A stretch of 35,754 nt of DNA from Candidatus Cloacimonadota bacterium (lineage in GTDB: Bacteria > Cloacimonadota > Cloacimonadia > Cloacimonadales > TCS61), in assembly GCA_021108315.1 (NCBI GenBank), contig JAIORE010000207.1:1-35754 (forward strand), written 5' to 3'. The notes below the pieces were generated by a model. The model did not search any database. It saw only the letters and a list, made by a program, of their open reading frames with translations, and was not told the origin of the DNA. How positions within the stretch are numbered: position 1 is the first letter of the stretch; every line of letters starts with the position of its first letter. Positions 8,701-16,360 of this stretch are shown one piece after another. Made by a program: the position numbers and the translations under genes.

Positions 8701-10104
8701 ACCATTCCAATCAAAACTTACAGATCGAAGTTCTGCCGGAAGAAGTTGACCATCAGAGTAATAACCATTGTTGTATCGTAGCGTTGTTACATCTATAGTT
8801 GTATCTGTATAATATATTCTTTCCACAGAATAACCTTGAGACATTGTATAATCTCTGATATCTTCACTTGTATGACAAAATCTTCTATCAGCATAACCAT
8901 CCATATAAGAGTTAGGTGGATCTTCTGTGTCTTGATATTGAGCACAGTTCAATCCATTTGTATAAAAAGAAGCATCTATAACTGGATTTTTTTCATAATT
9001 AATAATTTTTTGAATCACTGTGGTTGCTTCTACTGAACTTGAAACTGAAATTCTTCCATGTGCCATATCAGGTACATGGTCACTAGCTCCACCCATACAA
9101 GCAAAATAAAGATCAGTTGCAAAATCATCATTATTATTTGGATCTTGGTGGATTTCACCCGGAACAGCATAAGAACCGGTGTGATCTCCAATTATTACAA
9201 AGTAATCCGGTTTCGGAGTCCAGTCAGCGTAACGGTCATGAATTGCGGTTTTAACTTGAGCTGCTGTCCAGCTTGATTGGGATACTACTTCTACACTATA
9301 ACCGAGTTGTCTTTTCCATTCTGCCAAATCGTTTGCCTGAGAAAGATATTCAGAATGGGTAATGATAATATAATTTTTTTCTCCAGCTCTGTTTTCATTG
9401 TGGATTACTCCATCAGGAATATTCTGGTTGTTCAGAACATAATTTTTCAGCAAGTTAGTGTAATTTTTTGAATTGTTATTAGAAATTTCTGAATATATAC
9501 GTGAAGAACCATTAAATTCAAGACGGTATTTAATTTTTGTATAAACTTTGATTTGTTTAGTAACCGGATTAAACTGAATAGGTCTTATCTGTACAAAACC
9601 TAGCGGAGCTTCTCTGAAATGTTGAATATCAATAACCTCCAAAGGATTTTTTGGGAAGAATTCATTTTTGCTATAAGTTACTTGATCAATTTCGAATTCC
9701 GGTTCAGAGGCTCCTTTTGTGTCTCTCGCAGGTTCTAAAACGGGGTGGATATAATATCCTTCCAATATTTGGACTTCAGCTTCAAGTATAGTAATTTTTG
9801 GCTTTTCATCAGTTGGAAACAAAATAATATCTGTGTGAGCAGGTAATGCCGGTTTTCCAACTTCTCCCATTTTACCAAAATCCTTAACATGAACAAAATT
9901 GTAATCAAGTCCATTTACAGTTTTATTGGTAATAGAAATACTTGGAAGATTATATTCGATTTCAAAATATGATGAACCACCATCCTTTAGATATCTAACG
10001 GGTTCAGTGTTATTAGCATCATTAGTAAACGAGATTTTTTCATTTGTTTGTGAATATAAGTTACATAAAAACAATACAATAAAAATAAATAAAAATTTCT
10101 TCAT
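5791..10104 (-). CDS. Secreted gingipain-type cysteine protease (peptidase C25) with sorting domain
   Basis: 1437 residues. Signal peptide at residues 1-19; a C25-type propeptide at about 45-225 (VQILEGYYIHPVLEPARD...); catalytic domain about 243-650 starting NYIIITHSEYL. The expected catalytic pair is visible: H489 in HRDHG and C531 in SINCHTGEF, as in gingipains. Then follow Ig-like and FN3-like modules (650-1085), including a BACON-like SWLSINQDNGSLGQGS stretch, a Gly/Ser-rich linker, an extended beta module, and a T9SS type-A-like sorting domain (1346-1437; YPNPFNPDTKI to KKMMLLK). The family cleaves proteins after Arg or Lys, but specificity cannot be read here. It is expected to be exported and cell-surface bound or released. 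GGAGG lies seven bases before ATG. Its leader (10104-10148) and last 200 or so residues are homologous to those of the next protease gene. A terminator follows at 5632. Confidence 0.92.
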   Translation of the reverse strand: MKKFLFIFIVLFLCNLYSQTNEKISFTNDANNTEPVRYLKDGGSSYFEIEYNLPSISITNKTVNGLDYNFVHVKDFGKMGEVGKPALPAHTDIILFPTDEKPKITILEAEVQILEGYYIHPVLEPARDTKGASEPEFEIDQVTYSKNEFFPKNPLEVIDIQHFREAPLGFVQIRPIQFNPVTKQIKVYTKIKYRLEFNGSSRIYSEISNNNSKNYTNLLKNYVLNNQNIPDGVIHNENRAGEKNYIIITHSEYLSQANDLAEWKRQLGYSVEVVSQSSWTAAQVKTAIHDRYADWTPKPDYFVIIGDHTGSYAVPGEIHQDPNNNDDFATDLYFACMGGASDHVPDMAHGRISVSSSVEATTVIQKIINYEKNPVIDASFYTNGLNCAQYQDTEDPPNSYMDGYADRRFCHTSEDIRDYTMSQGYSVERIYYTDTTIDVTTLRYNNGYYSDGQLLPAELRSVSFDWNGGDSDITSAINAGKFYVFHRDHGYAGGIGWAHPQYLSNNTYGYPSNIAQLTNGSKLPVLFSINCHTGEFLLDNCFAEEFLRKSNGGVVGVIAASYYSYSGYNDGFSAGMIDAIWHDPGLTPNFGSGGVSNPPGSSPTSDIFTMGDVMNQGLIRMIETWGDNTYTHELFHWFGDPAMKIWTSDPNSNVITASHASSLNVGSTSLSISGCNASDGLATLVFNGELIGETTLSGGSGTITFPALTNDAATATLTISKHNYKPYTSSITVLDAVPNITVNPTSFSESLGLSETQQRTLSISNDGQSGSTLNYNIIIEEDASKSISGSTFTSTETEYDSGATFDLHLSISNASTDTEWLDEATLDFPSGVIVNSSTNFVGGTDGDLVSNGASGNGATITWSDNNGGYGNIHGGESATATVNISVDTGFSGDMNMDWTLSGDVYGSIPHDISGTLTLSQTSANLTLTSPNGSEALANGNIHNITWNHSGAVLSNVKLELSTNNGANWSDIIGSTSNDGTYEWTVSGTASEQCLVRVSDPSTPSTNDVSNAVFRIYDTVSWLSINQDNGSLGQGSTDNLTLTFDTTGLSAGTYNANIEISSNDPDESTIIIPVTLTVNDNSSSGSGDNGGGSGSADVDMPLTNIHGNSVDPDVSIDPDGILALQIFIKVTDSTQEHSVPNEANVLISYDVDVIGNVTGNSIQFDLSYVNLGYSGANPAYLQWWNSASSSWEDVPSPAWNTVTEHVVFNLTLQNSKDGGTEIIMGDDNPLPVSLSSFTAIYENSTPFLNWTTQTEENNSHWNIYRSNSENLGQAMGINSETIEGAGTTSNPTDYEFLDELVVDSNQEYWYWIESVDISGQTMLYNPISIVIPENHNEPIPPEIPTEYGLYNNYPNPFNPDTKIAFALKEESKVYLNIYNLKGELICSLLEGQLIPAEQVIRLTWNGRNELQKPVASGIYFYQLKAENKTTTKKMMLLK

Positions 10105-10280
10105 AAGTATCCTCCATTTATTATATTTTCCCCCACATGATATACTTAGTTATTCCGAAAAGTTTTATCCTCCTTTAATTTGTCAAATAAAAAAAACATA
10201 ACAATCTTATTTATAATAACTTACAAATAAAGTTAATTAGGATTAAATATTTTTTACCTAAGTTGAGTAATTAACTTTTC
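10104..10280 (-). promoter_or_regulatory. Promoter/leader of the C25 protease gene with RBS-flanking complement
   Basis: This region is homologous to 13000-13170 upstream of the next gene. Read on the minus strand, TAAGTAT (10142-10148) is complementary to ATACTTA (10104-10110), which directly precedes and enters the start codon. GGAGG lies in the loop, so a hairpin could hold the ribosome binding site. A TTGACA element (10181-10186) lies 77 bases upstream of the start, but its -10 partner is poor. The homology and the complementarity are seen; the regulation is inferred. Confidence 0.5.
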
Positions 10281-10293
10281 TTAAATAAAAAAA

Positions 10294-10319
10294 ACGCAGA
10301 TAGCAAAAGCCATCTGCGT
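10294..10319 (-). terminator. Rho-independent terminator after the papain-like protease gene
   Basis: Read on the minus strand, an 11-base stem (ACGCAGATGGC / GCTATCTGCGT, one G-T wobble) has a TTTT loop followed by a run of eight T. It begins 24 bases beyond the stop codon of the gene ending at 10343, and so separates that gene from the C25 protease gene. Confidence 0.9.
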
Positions 10320-10342
10320 ATAAAAAAGAAATTCATGGAATT

Positions 10343-13000
10343 CTATTTGATTAAAAGCATTCTCTTAATTGTAACCTCTTTATCAGCTTTTAATTGATAG
10401 AAATATACTCCTGATGATACAGGATTAGATTGATTATCCGTTCCGTCCCAGTTTGTACGAATCACCTGGTCTGCTGGGAAAATCTTACCTGAAAACAAAG
10501 TTTTAATCAAATTACCTTTTATGTTATAAATTCGTAAATATACTTTTGATGGATTCTTCAAAGCAAACCCGATTTTAGTATCCGGATTAAAAGGATTTGG
10601 ATAATTATCATATAGACCGTATTCAGTTGGGATTTCCGGTGGAATAGGTTCATTATGATCTTCTGGAATTAATATTGAAATCGGGTTGCATAGCATAGAT
10701 TGACCTGAGATGTCCACACTTTCAATCCAATACCAATATTCCTGATTTGATTCAACTTCAATTTCATCTTTATATTCATAATTAGTTGGATCTGAAGTAG
10801 TTCCGGCACCATCAATTGTTTCATTATTTATTCTCATTGCTTGTCCGAAATTCTCTGAATCACTTCTGTATATATTCCAATATGCATTATTTTGCTCAGT
10901 TTGAGTAGTCCAGTTTAAAAATGGTGTACCACTATCGTAGAATGCTGTAAATGAACTAAGAGAAACTGGTAATGGATTGTCACTACTCAAGATGATCTCA
11001 GTGCTTCCATCTTTTGTGGTCATTGTAAAATCGAAACTAACCGAATTTCCTCCCCAAATAATATTTGAAGGTTCACTCCATGAAGCTCCATCCCAATAAT
11101 GTACAAAAATTGGTGCAGGAGTAAAACCCAAGAAATCAACTGAAGTACTCATGGTTACACCTGAAGTGCTTCCAGTAATATTTAATTGGTAGGAGATATC
11201 CACATTCCCAGGATTTTGAACAGGATTTACAGCAGCATCTGTAACAGTTACTTCTACATTCAGGGATACACTTCCTGCAGGATCTACATCCACATCTGGA
11301 TCAACCATTTGACCACCAATATCAACTGACTCTACATCAACATATACTGGTAATGCAGAATTTCCTGAATTATCATCTTGTCCATAACCGGGAGGATTGG
11401 TCAAAGTAAAATAGCTATCACTAAAATCATTAGTAGTAGGAGTTGAAACATCTTCGATTTTTATTGTATATTGTGTTCCGGCAACTGAAGATGTTGTAAT
11501 GTCCCAAGGATAATTACCACTATCTGGTGTACTGCTAATAATTGTGCTATAAAATGTACCTCCGGAATACAATTCGATTTTGACATTTGGTCCTGTATTT
11601 GTACTTGTCCAGTTAATTATTTCCTGTGTATTAATCATCCAGCTCTCACCACCATTAGGTGTCTGAACAGTAATAGAGGGTGGTTGGGATAAAGTGAAAT
11701 TAGCATCACTTTCATCATAATTTGTTGTTGCATCAGAAATAGCAATCCTGATTTTATAAGTTGAAGATGGAGTTAAACCACCTGGAATTGGCCATGAAAG
11801 ACTTCCTAAGCTGGCTGTATAATCACTTACAATCGGCATTATAAGAGAACCTGAGTTATAAAGAGATATATCAACATTATTCACATTTGAACTAATCCAT
11901 GTAATATTATGAGTAGAACCCAAATACCAGTTTTCTCCACCATTAGGATCTGTTACGACAAGGTTTGGTGTGGATAAATGAACAACTGTAGCACCTGTAT
12001 GAATCATCCCACTATATGAACCGCCCCAGATCATTGTATGGTTAAGATAATCCCAAGTATCATGTAAATAAACAGTTGAACCGGTATCATCATAACCAAA
12101 ACCGAGCATTGTATGACCTTCAACGTGGATCAATACAGGGCGACCTGCATCAATTTCAGCTTTATAATCTGCAAAAGTAATACCTTGAGTTACCGGAGGA
12201 TTTGGACCGGCACCATCAGGATCATAACCAAGCCTATACCTATTATAACATGTTGATACTGCGTATCCTCTTGATTCGAAAAAAGTTTTTAAACCATGCA
12301 TCCCTGATAAATGATCTACACTATGGGTTACTGCATCATACCAGTGAAATGCTGATCCGTCTGTATAATTATAAAAACATGTACTTCCATCGGTATTACA
12401 TAGGGTTGCAGGACTTATCCATTGATTTGTTTTCATATAATCACCGGTGCAATCACCATAGGTATGTTCTGTCCAATTACCTACCCATGGGTCAGGACCT
12501 GCAGAACCGTAAGATATCCAGTAGTCATCCACGTGTCCGTTGGTAGTTCTACCATCAAGACCATTATGAGTAGCGCTTAACGGACATTGATGTCTCCAGA
12601 CGCTTCCATCATGCCAATCTGGCCATGAACTGTTATCCATAGGCATTACACTACCGTTAGTTGGACCGGTGTACATATCAGGAAAAAGTCCGTTATCATA
12701 AAAACCGGCTTGCATAGCTGCAGAAGTTGCAGAACACCCAAATGACCAATCGAAAGCCGGAACATTAGATAAACTGTAAGCAGCCCTATTACTTTCATCA
12801 AATATATTAACTACCGGTCTTTCATAGCCGGGTGGTGGATTTGACGGACCATTAATTATGATCTCATCAATGCTTTTTCCGTCTTCATCAATAAAAGTAC
12901 GAACAAGATATGAATTTGTAGCCCTTGTCTGTGCCCAACTTGAAATAATTAAGAAAATCAAGAATGTAACAAATAAAATTTTTAATAAAACTGTCTTCAT
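10343..13000 (-). CDS. Secreted papain/C39-like cysteine protease with Ig modules and sorting domain
   Basis: 885 residues. Signal peptide at residues 1-23. The region 60-345 looks like a papain-fold peptidase of the C39_2 type: candidate nucleophile C89 in SFGCSATSAAMQAGFYD, histidine H296 in VEGHTMLGFGYDD, and D314 in YLHDTWD. The roughly 200-residue insertion between Cys and His is rich in Trp, His, Cys and Asp and is unusual. Two related beta modules follow (about 348-440 and 443-535; each with TxPNGGExW and ITWxSxN), then a VDPDVDVDP module, an FN3-like module (NPLPVSLSSFTAFY) and a T9SS type-A-like sorting domain (YPNPFNPDTKI...KRMLLIK). Proteolytic activity is inferred from the triad only. 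The last 300 or so residues are paralogous to the downstream C25 protease. GGAGG lies seven bases before ATG. Confidence 0.85.
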   Translation of the reverse strand: MKTVLLKILFVTFLIFLIISSWAQTRATNSYLVRTFIDEDGKSIDEIIINGPSNPPPGYERPVVNIFDESNRAAYSLSNVPAFDWSFGCSATSAAMQAGFYDNGLFPDMYTGPTNGSVMPMDNSSWPDWHDGSVWRHQCPLSATHNGLDGRTTNGHVDDYWISYGSAGPDPWVGNWTEHTYGDCTGDYMKTNQWISPATLCNTDGSTCFYNYTDGSAFHWYDAVTHSVDHLSGMHGLKTFFESRGYAVSTCYNRYRLGYDPDGAGPNPPVTQGITFADYKAEIDAGRPVLIHVEGHTMLGFGYDDTGSTVYLHDTWDYLNHTMIWGGSYSGMIHTGATVVHLSTPNLVVTDPNGGENWYLGSTHNITWISSNVNNVDISLYNSGSLIMPIVSDYTASLGSLSWPIPGGLTPSSTYKIRIAISDATTNYDESDANFTLSQPPSITVQTPNGGESWMINTQEIINWTSTNTGPNVKIELYSGGTFYSTIISSTPDSGNYPWDITTSSVAGTQYTIKIEDVSTPTTNDFSDSYFTLTNPPGYGQDDNSGNSALPVYVDVESVDIGGQMVDPDVDVDPAGSVSLNVEVTVTDAAVNPVQNPGNVDISYQLNITGSTSGVTMSTSVDFLGFTPAPIFVHYWDGASWSEPSNIIWGGNSVSFDFTMTTKDGSTEIILSSDNPLPVSLSSFTAFYDSGTPFLNWTTQTEQNNAYWNIYRSDSENFGQAMRINNETIDGAGTTSDPTNYEYKDEIEVESNQEYWYWIESVDISGQSMLCNPISILIPEDHNEPIPPEIPTEYGLYDNYPNPFNPDTKIGFALKNPSKVYLRIYNIKGNLIKTLFSGKIFPADQVIRTNWDGTDNQSNPVSSGVYFYQLKADKEVTIKRMLLIK

Positions 13001-13170
13001 AAGTATCCTCCATTTTTTATATTTCTCTCACATGATATACTTATTTAACAAAATTAATTAATCTCTTCTTGTTTGTCAATTAAAAAATAATATAACTACC
13101 TTTACAATAATAGTTTATAATTATATTTGATTGTGAATAAATTTTTTATCTAAATTGAGCAATTGCAAAC
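13000..13170 (-). promoter_or_regulatory. Promoter/leader of the papain-like protease gene
   Basis: On the minus strand, a TTGACA element (13074-13079) is followed 17 bases later by TAATTTTG, which fits the Bacteroidetes -7 pattern TANNTTTG. Further downstream, ATAAGTAT (13037-13044) is an exact complement of ATACTTAT (12999-13006), which overlaps the start codon. GGAGG is in the loop between them, as in the C25 protease leader. At the far end, CTAAATTGAGCAATTGCAAA (13150-13169) is repeated exactly at 19495-19514, upstream of another exoprotein gene. The promoter call is moderately sure; control by the hairpin is inference. Confidence 0.55.
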
Positions 13171-13177
13171 GCTCTTG

Positions 13178-13199
13178 TTCCTAATCTTCTGATTAGGAA
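13178..13199. repeat. TTCCTAATC hairpin repeat
   Basis: A nine-base perfect stem, TTCCTAATC / GATTAGGAA, with the loop TTCT. It follows GCTCTTG and is a member of the same hairpin class as 25949-25972 and 30177-30200. The surrounding 13200-13350 holds no gene that I can see. Confidence 0.6.
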
Positions 13200-13354
13200 T
13201 GCATAGTCTTTGAAACTTCCGTTTCATTTTTTGGGTATACTTCTAAACTTGAGTTTTTATCTTTATATCGTAATATCGTACTCAAAGTGGACTTTGAAAT
13301 TTTTAATCGAACAATTGAGGTTTTATATATTTTTTTAAGTAAAAAATAGAAAAA

Positions 13355-13382
13355 GGGTCAAATATCAATTGATATTTGACCC
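13355..13382 (-). terminator. Perfect 28-base palindrome, terminator of the beta-helix gene
   Basis: The stretch from GGGTCAAATATC to GATATTTGACCC is its own reverse complement over 28 bases. On the minus strand it is followed by TTTTTC and a T-rich tract. It starts 22 bases past the stop at 13405, the right place for a rho-independent terminator. A fully palindromic stem leaves only a minimal loop. Confidence 0.8.
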
Positions 13383-13404
13383 CAATTAAATAGATAATTT
13401 ACTT

Positions 13405-14706
13405 TTACTTCATTAGGATCATCTTTCGTGTTTGAATAAATTTAGTCCCAACTTTTAATTGATAAAAATATACTCCAGAACTTACTGATTTACCAATATC
13501 GTTCTTTCCATTCCAATGGATACTTGATGGTTGAGAGTTTATAGTTGATGGTAAATAAAATTCGCGAATTCGTTGACCTTTTGAATTATAGATAATTATT
13601 TCTGCGTCTTCTATGTTCTCTGGTAGAGAAAAAGAAATTGTTGTGGAAGGATTAAATGGATTGGGATAATTCGACAGTAACAAATTTTCGGAAGGCAATA
13701 CCGAATCATCGTCAACATCGTTTTGGTCAAAATGATCGGGATTATAATGATATCCGAGATCAACTTGATCGCTATCCAAAATAAATTCATAGCTGGTAGT
13801 ATAATTATCTAATCCGGCTTCGATAGCAGTTTGGCTTCCTGCATTGATGCAGAGACTTATGGCTTGACCAAGAAAATAATCTCCATTGTCATTATAAATA
13901 AACCAAGGCTCTTCCGAAATGGAATTTGGACCAGCCGAACATCCTATATAATTATCAGGAGTATTTCCCCATAAATCATTGTGATCTAATGAATAATTCG
14001 AATTTAAAACATAAATACCACCTCCACCTAATTCTGAACCATCCGCAGAGTTATTCGCTATAATATTATCTTCAATAACTGTAGTTCCGCTTGCCCAAAA
14101 AAGAACAATTCCCCCGCCGCCCGAACCATTATCCACAGAATTACCAACGATTGTATTATTCCTGATTATCGCTTCACAAAAACTAACACAGATACCTCCG
14201 GCGGCATCATCAGAGGTGTTATTGATAATCAAATTATTGAATATAATAGGAAAACCTCCCACTTCAATAATTCCTGCTCCCAAACCTTGGGCAAAATTGT
14301 TTTGTATGATATTATTCCTAATCGTTAATCCGCAATAATCTGCAATACCTCCTCCGGGATGAGGACCATTACCACTGTAATGTCCATTTTGAATTGTAAA
14401 ACCATCAATTACGGTTTCATTTGTAAGAGTACAGGCTTCAGGAATATAAATGACTCTATCCTGTTCGCTTCCATCAATTATTGTATTTGTTGCTCCGGCT
14501 TCACTAATCAGAACTATACAATCAGTATCAGGCCATTCTATATTCTCAAAATATGTACCTTCTGCCACCAAAACCGTATCGTTTACGCTTGTTGCATTCA
14601 ATCCTTCTTGAATTGAAGGTTGATCGGCTGGTACATTGATAATTACGGCAAAAAGAGATTGAATACATATAAAAAGAAACCCAAAAAAAATTATTATTTT
14701 TCCCAT
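13405..14706 (-). CDS. Secreted right-handed beta-helix protein with sorting domain
   Basis: 433 residues. Signal peptide at residues 1-20, then an INVPADQPSIQEGLNAT opening and repeated short strands ending in N-rich turns (NNIIQNNFAQG, NTIVGNSVDNGSGGGGI, DNIIANNSADGSELGGGGI). This is the pattern of a right-handed parallel beta-helix of the pectin-lyase/NosD class (about 22-300), which often binds or cleaves polysaccharides. No catalytic residues can be assigned. A sorting domain closes the protein (345-433; YPNPFNPSTTI...RKMILMK). The helix is closely paralogous to that of the gene at 16361-18019. The loop before the last strands is built from an ATCAACTCTCAACCATC-type string (13517-13553). 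AGGAGG lies eight bases before ATG, and TTGACA at 14759-14764 (minus strand) may be its -35 element. Confidence 0.88.
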   Translation of the reverse strand: MGKIIIFFGFLFICIQSLFAVIINVPADQPSIQEGLNATSVNDTVLVAEGTYFENIEWPDTDCIVLISEAGATNTIIDGSEQDRVIYIPEACTLTNETVIDGFTIQNGHYSGNGPHPGGGIADYCGLTIRNNIIQNNFAQGLGAGIIEVGGFPIIFNNLIINNTSDDAAGGICVSFCEAIIRNNTIVGNSVDNGSGGGGIVLFWASGTTVIEDNIIANNSADGSELGGGGIYVLNSNYSLDHNDLWGNTPDNYIGCSAGPNSISEEPWFIYNDNGDYFLGQAISLCINAGSQTAIEAGLDNYTTSYEFILDSDQVDLGYHYNPDHFDQNDVDDDSVLPSENLLLSNYPNPFNPSTTISFSLPENIEDAEIIIYNSKGQRIREFYLPSTINSQPSSIHWNGKNDIGKSVSSGVYFYQLKVGTKFIQTRKMILMK

Positions 14707-14754
14707 TTTTTATTTCCTCCTTTATGAAAAAATTTATATAATTCTGTTTTATTT

Positions 14755-14768
14755 GAACTGTCAATATA
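14755..14768 (-). promoter_or_regulatory. Possible -35 element upstream of the beta-helix gene
   Basis: TTGACA at 14759-14764 (minus strand) is followed 18 bases later by TATATA, about 53 bases before the start codon. The same TTGACA element precedes the two protease genes at 74-77 bases. The assignment rests on pattern and position only. Confidence 0.4.
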
Positions 14769-14828
14769 ATATTGATTCGACAATTATCGTCTGTTTAAGT
14801 TACATTTTCAGGATAGGTGCTGTGCTCT

Positions 14829-16046
14829 TTAATTCAATGCAATAATTCTATAGAAATGTTTTGTCCCTAAAGCACCACCTACATGAGTATATGAAGTTGT
14901 TCCACCGGTAGTTGAAGTTAATTCAGTATATCCATTATAAGGCTCTGTTGAATATTCGACTTTGTAATCAGTAGCAGTAGTATCCCAGGAAAGTTCCACA
15001 TCATTTCCATTAATCGTGATTAGAATATTTTCAGGAACTTCCGGGGCTGTAGAGGATATTGCCGGCATAGTAAAATCATCAACCAATAAAAGAATACCTG
15101 AATTTGTAACGTGTTGAACAGCTAAATAAACATTTTCGCCTACATAATCAGATAAGTCGTATTCATATCTGACCCAAGTAGCCTGTACACCTGTAACGGC
15201 TCCCAAAGTTATTGTAAAATCTTCTAAAACATTGCCGGTTTGAGAAAGTTTAACATTGAAATTTTCTGGAAAAGAATTCATCCATGATCTTGCCCAGAAT
15301 ACTAATGTATTCCCATGTTGAACAGATACTTTAGGAGTGATCAGCCAGTCATCATTGCCTCCTGAATCTGTTTGAGATTTGGCACAATGATCACTATTAT
15401 GAGAATAAGTCGAATGCGATAATAATCCCCACTCATTCCCACCATTATTATTAATAACGCTCCAACCATCCGGAAGCCAAGTACCTTCAAATCCTTCAGT
15501 ATAGGTTGGTGGCGGTATTTTCCCGACTTTTACATCATCAATAAATAAGTTCGATCCATGAAACTTAATATACTGAATAGCAAGATAAATATTTTGACCG
15601 TTATATGAACTTAAATCATAAGCATATTTTGTATAGGTTGCAGATGCTCCAATAACACTTTCCAGAGTAACATTAAAGTTTACAATATCAATGCCGGTTT
15701 GAGAGAGCTTTACATTAAAATTTTCAGGATTGAACTCAAATTCTGATTTTGCCCAGAATACTAATGAGTCACCACTTTGTATAGAAATCTGGGGAGTGAT
15801 CAACCAATCATCATTGGGGGCGGTTGGTCCGAGATTTACCCAAACCTTTGCACAGTAATCACCTGTATGAGCATTAGTTGAACTCTCATAAGTCTCCCAT
15901 TGATATCCATCATTATCATTGTCATAAATAGTCCAGTCACCGGGAATAGAACCATCTTCGAATCCTTCATCAATGTCCCATTGAGCAAAGATTGATATTG
16001 CTGTGAACAACATTAATGTGAATAATAAAATTATTTTTTTCATCAT
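14829..16046 (-). CDS. Secreted protein with two cleaved-adhesin domains and FN3
   Basis: 405 residues. Signal peptide at residues 1-22. Two copies of a cleaved-adhesin (choice-of-anchor J / MAM-like jelly-roll) module follow, about 23-180 and 183-332. Each has an EGFE...W opening, a DDWLITPQ/K motif, an ENFNVKLSQTG strand and a final LxxDDxxxG strand. A C-terminal fibronectin type III-like domain (338-405) ends the protein at FYRIIALN. In gingipains and related surface proteins these modules bind host or matrix proteins or carbohydrates; the ligand here is unknown. Unlike most neighbours it lacks the YPNPFNP sorting domain, so its route or attachment may differ. AGGA precedes a double ATG; either could be used. 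Confidence 0.87.
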   Translation of the reverse strand: MMKKIILLFTLMLFTAISIFAQWDIDEGFEDGSIPGDWTIYDNDNDGYQWETYESSTNAHTGDYCAKVWVNLGPTAPNDDWLITPQISIQSGDSLVFWAKSEFEFNPENFNVKLSQTGIDIVNFNVTLESVIGASATYTKYAYDLSSYNGQNIYLAIQYIKFHGSNLFIDDVKVGKIPPPTYTEGFEGTWLPDGWSVINNNGGNEWGLLSHSTYSHNSDHCAKSQTDSGGNDDWLITPKVSVQHGNTLVFWARSWMNSFPENFNVKLSQTGNVLEDFTITLGAVTGVQATWVRYEYDLSDYVGENVYLAVQHVTNSGILLLVDDFTMPAISSTAPEVPENILITINGNDVELSWDTTATDYKVEYSTEPYNGYTELTSTTGGTTSYTHVGGALGTKHFYRIIALN

Positions 16047-16113
16047 AAATTCCTTTTTAACTTTTTTCTTTTTTGTTCCCGTGCTTCTGCGTGAGAATGA
16101 GTGTTTTCAAATT

Positions 16114-16148
16114 CTCCTAACCCTTTTTTGTCTAAAAAGGGTTAGGAG
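16114..16148. repeat. Perfect 15-base stem hairpin (CTCCTAACCC type)
   Basis: The arms CTCCTAACCCTTTTT (16114-16128) and AAAAAGGGTTAGGAG (16134-16148) pair exactly around the loop TGTCT. Neither side is followed by a T run, so it is not a canonical terminator. It has the form of a dispersed palindromic element. Confidence 0.7.
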
Positions 16149-16212
16149 ATTAAATTTCATCTTTAAAGAACAATTTAAAAAATATTGCAGAGTCTCAACT
16201 CAAATATTTTAT

Positions 16213-16260
16213 TCAAACAGGATGAACTTCGCAGATATCTACTTTGTTCCGGCTGTTGGA
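16213..16260. repeat. 48-base direct repeat, copy 1
   Basis: It begins TCAAACAGGATGAACTTCGC and ends TTCCGGCTGTTGGA. It matches copy 2 (16307-16354) at 40 of 48 positions with no gaps. In copy 2 the ends TCAAACAG and CTGTTTGA form exact terminal inverted repeats; in this copy one base of the right end has changed. Confidence 0.7.
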
Positions 16261-16306
16261 GATACAATGTATCACAATCAATCCTGATTGTGCTTGTCAT
16301 CTTTTC

Positions 16307-16354
16307 TCAAACAGGATGAGCTTCGTAGGTCTCCACTTCATTCCGGCTGTTTGA
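16307..16354. repeat. 48-base direct repeat, copy 2
   Basis: It begins TCAAACAGGATGAGCTTCGT and ends with CTGTTTGA, giving eight-base terminal inverted repeats. It lies just beyond the stop codon of the 16361 gene. Together with copy 1 it suggests a very small non-autonomous element, with no coding capacity. Confidence 0.7.
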
Positions 16355-16360
16355 GTTACT

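Larger units (their letters stand above)
16047..16360. other. Repeat-dense intergenic region
   Basis: No gene was found. It contains a degenerate GTTCCC...GAATG hairpin (about 16075-16100), a perfect 15-base stem hairpin (16114-16148), two 48-base direct repeats (16213-16260 and 16307-16354), and between them a small hairpin CACAATCA-ATCC-TGATTGTG (16273-16292). It separates the stop of the 16361 gene from the start of the 14829 gene. Confidence 0.7.

Noticed and set aside
6204..9471. Several 60-75 codon frames within the C25 protease gene
   Set aside because: All lie inside a well-supported long coding region and have no domain, signal or binding site of their own.
16213..16354. CRISPR-like array (two 48-base repeats with a 46-base spacer)
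   Set aside because: There are only two copies, the repeats differ at eight positions, and there is no cas gene nearby.
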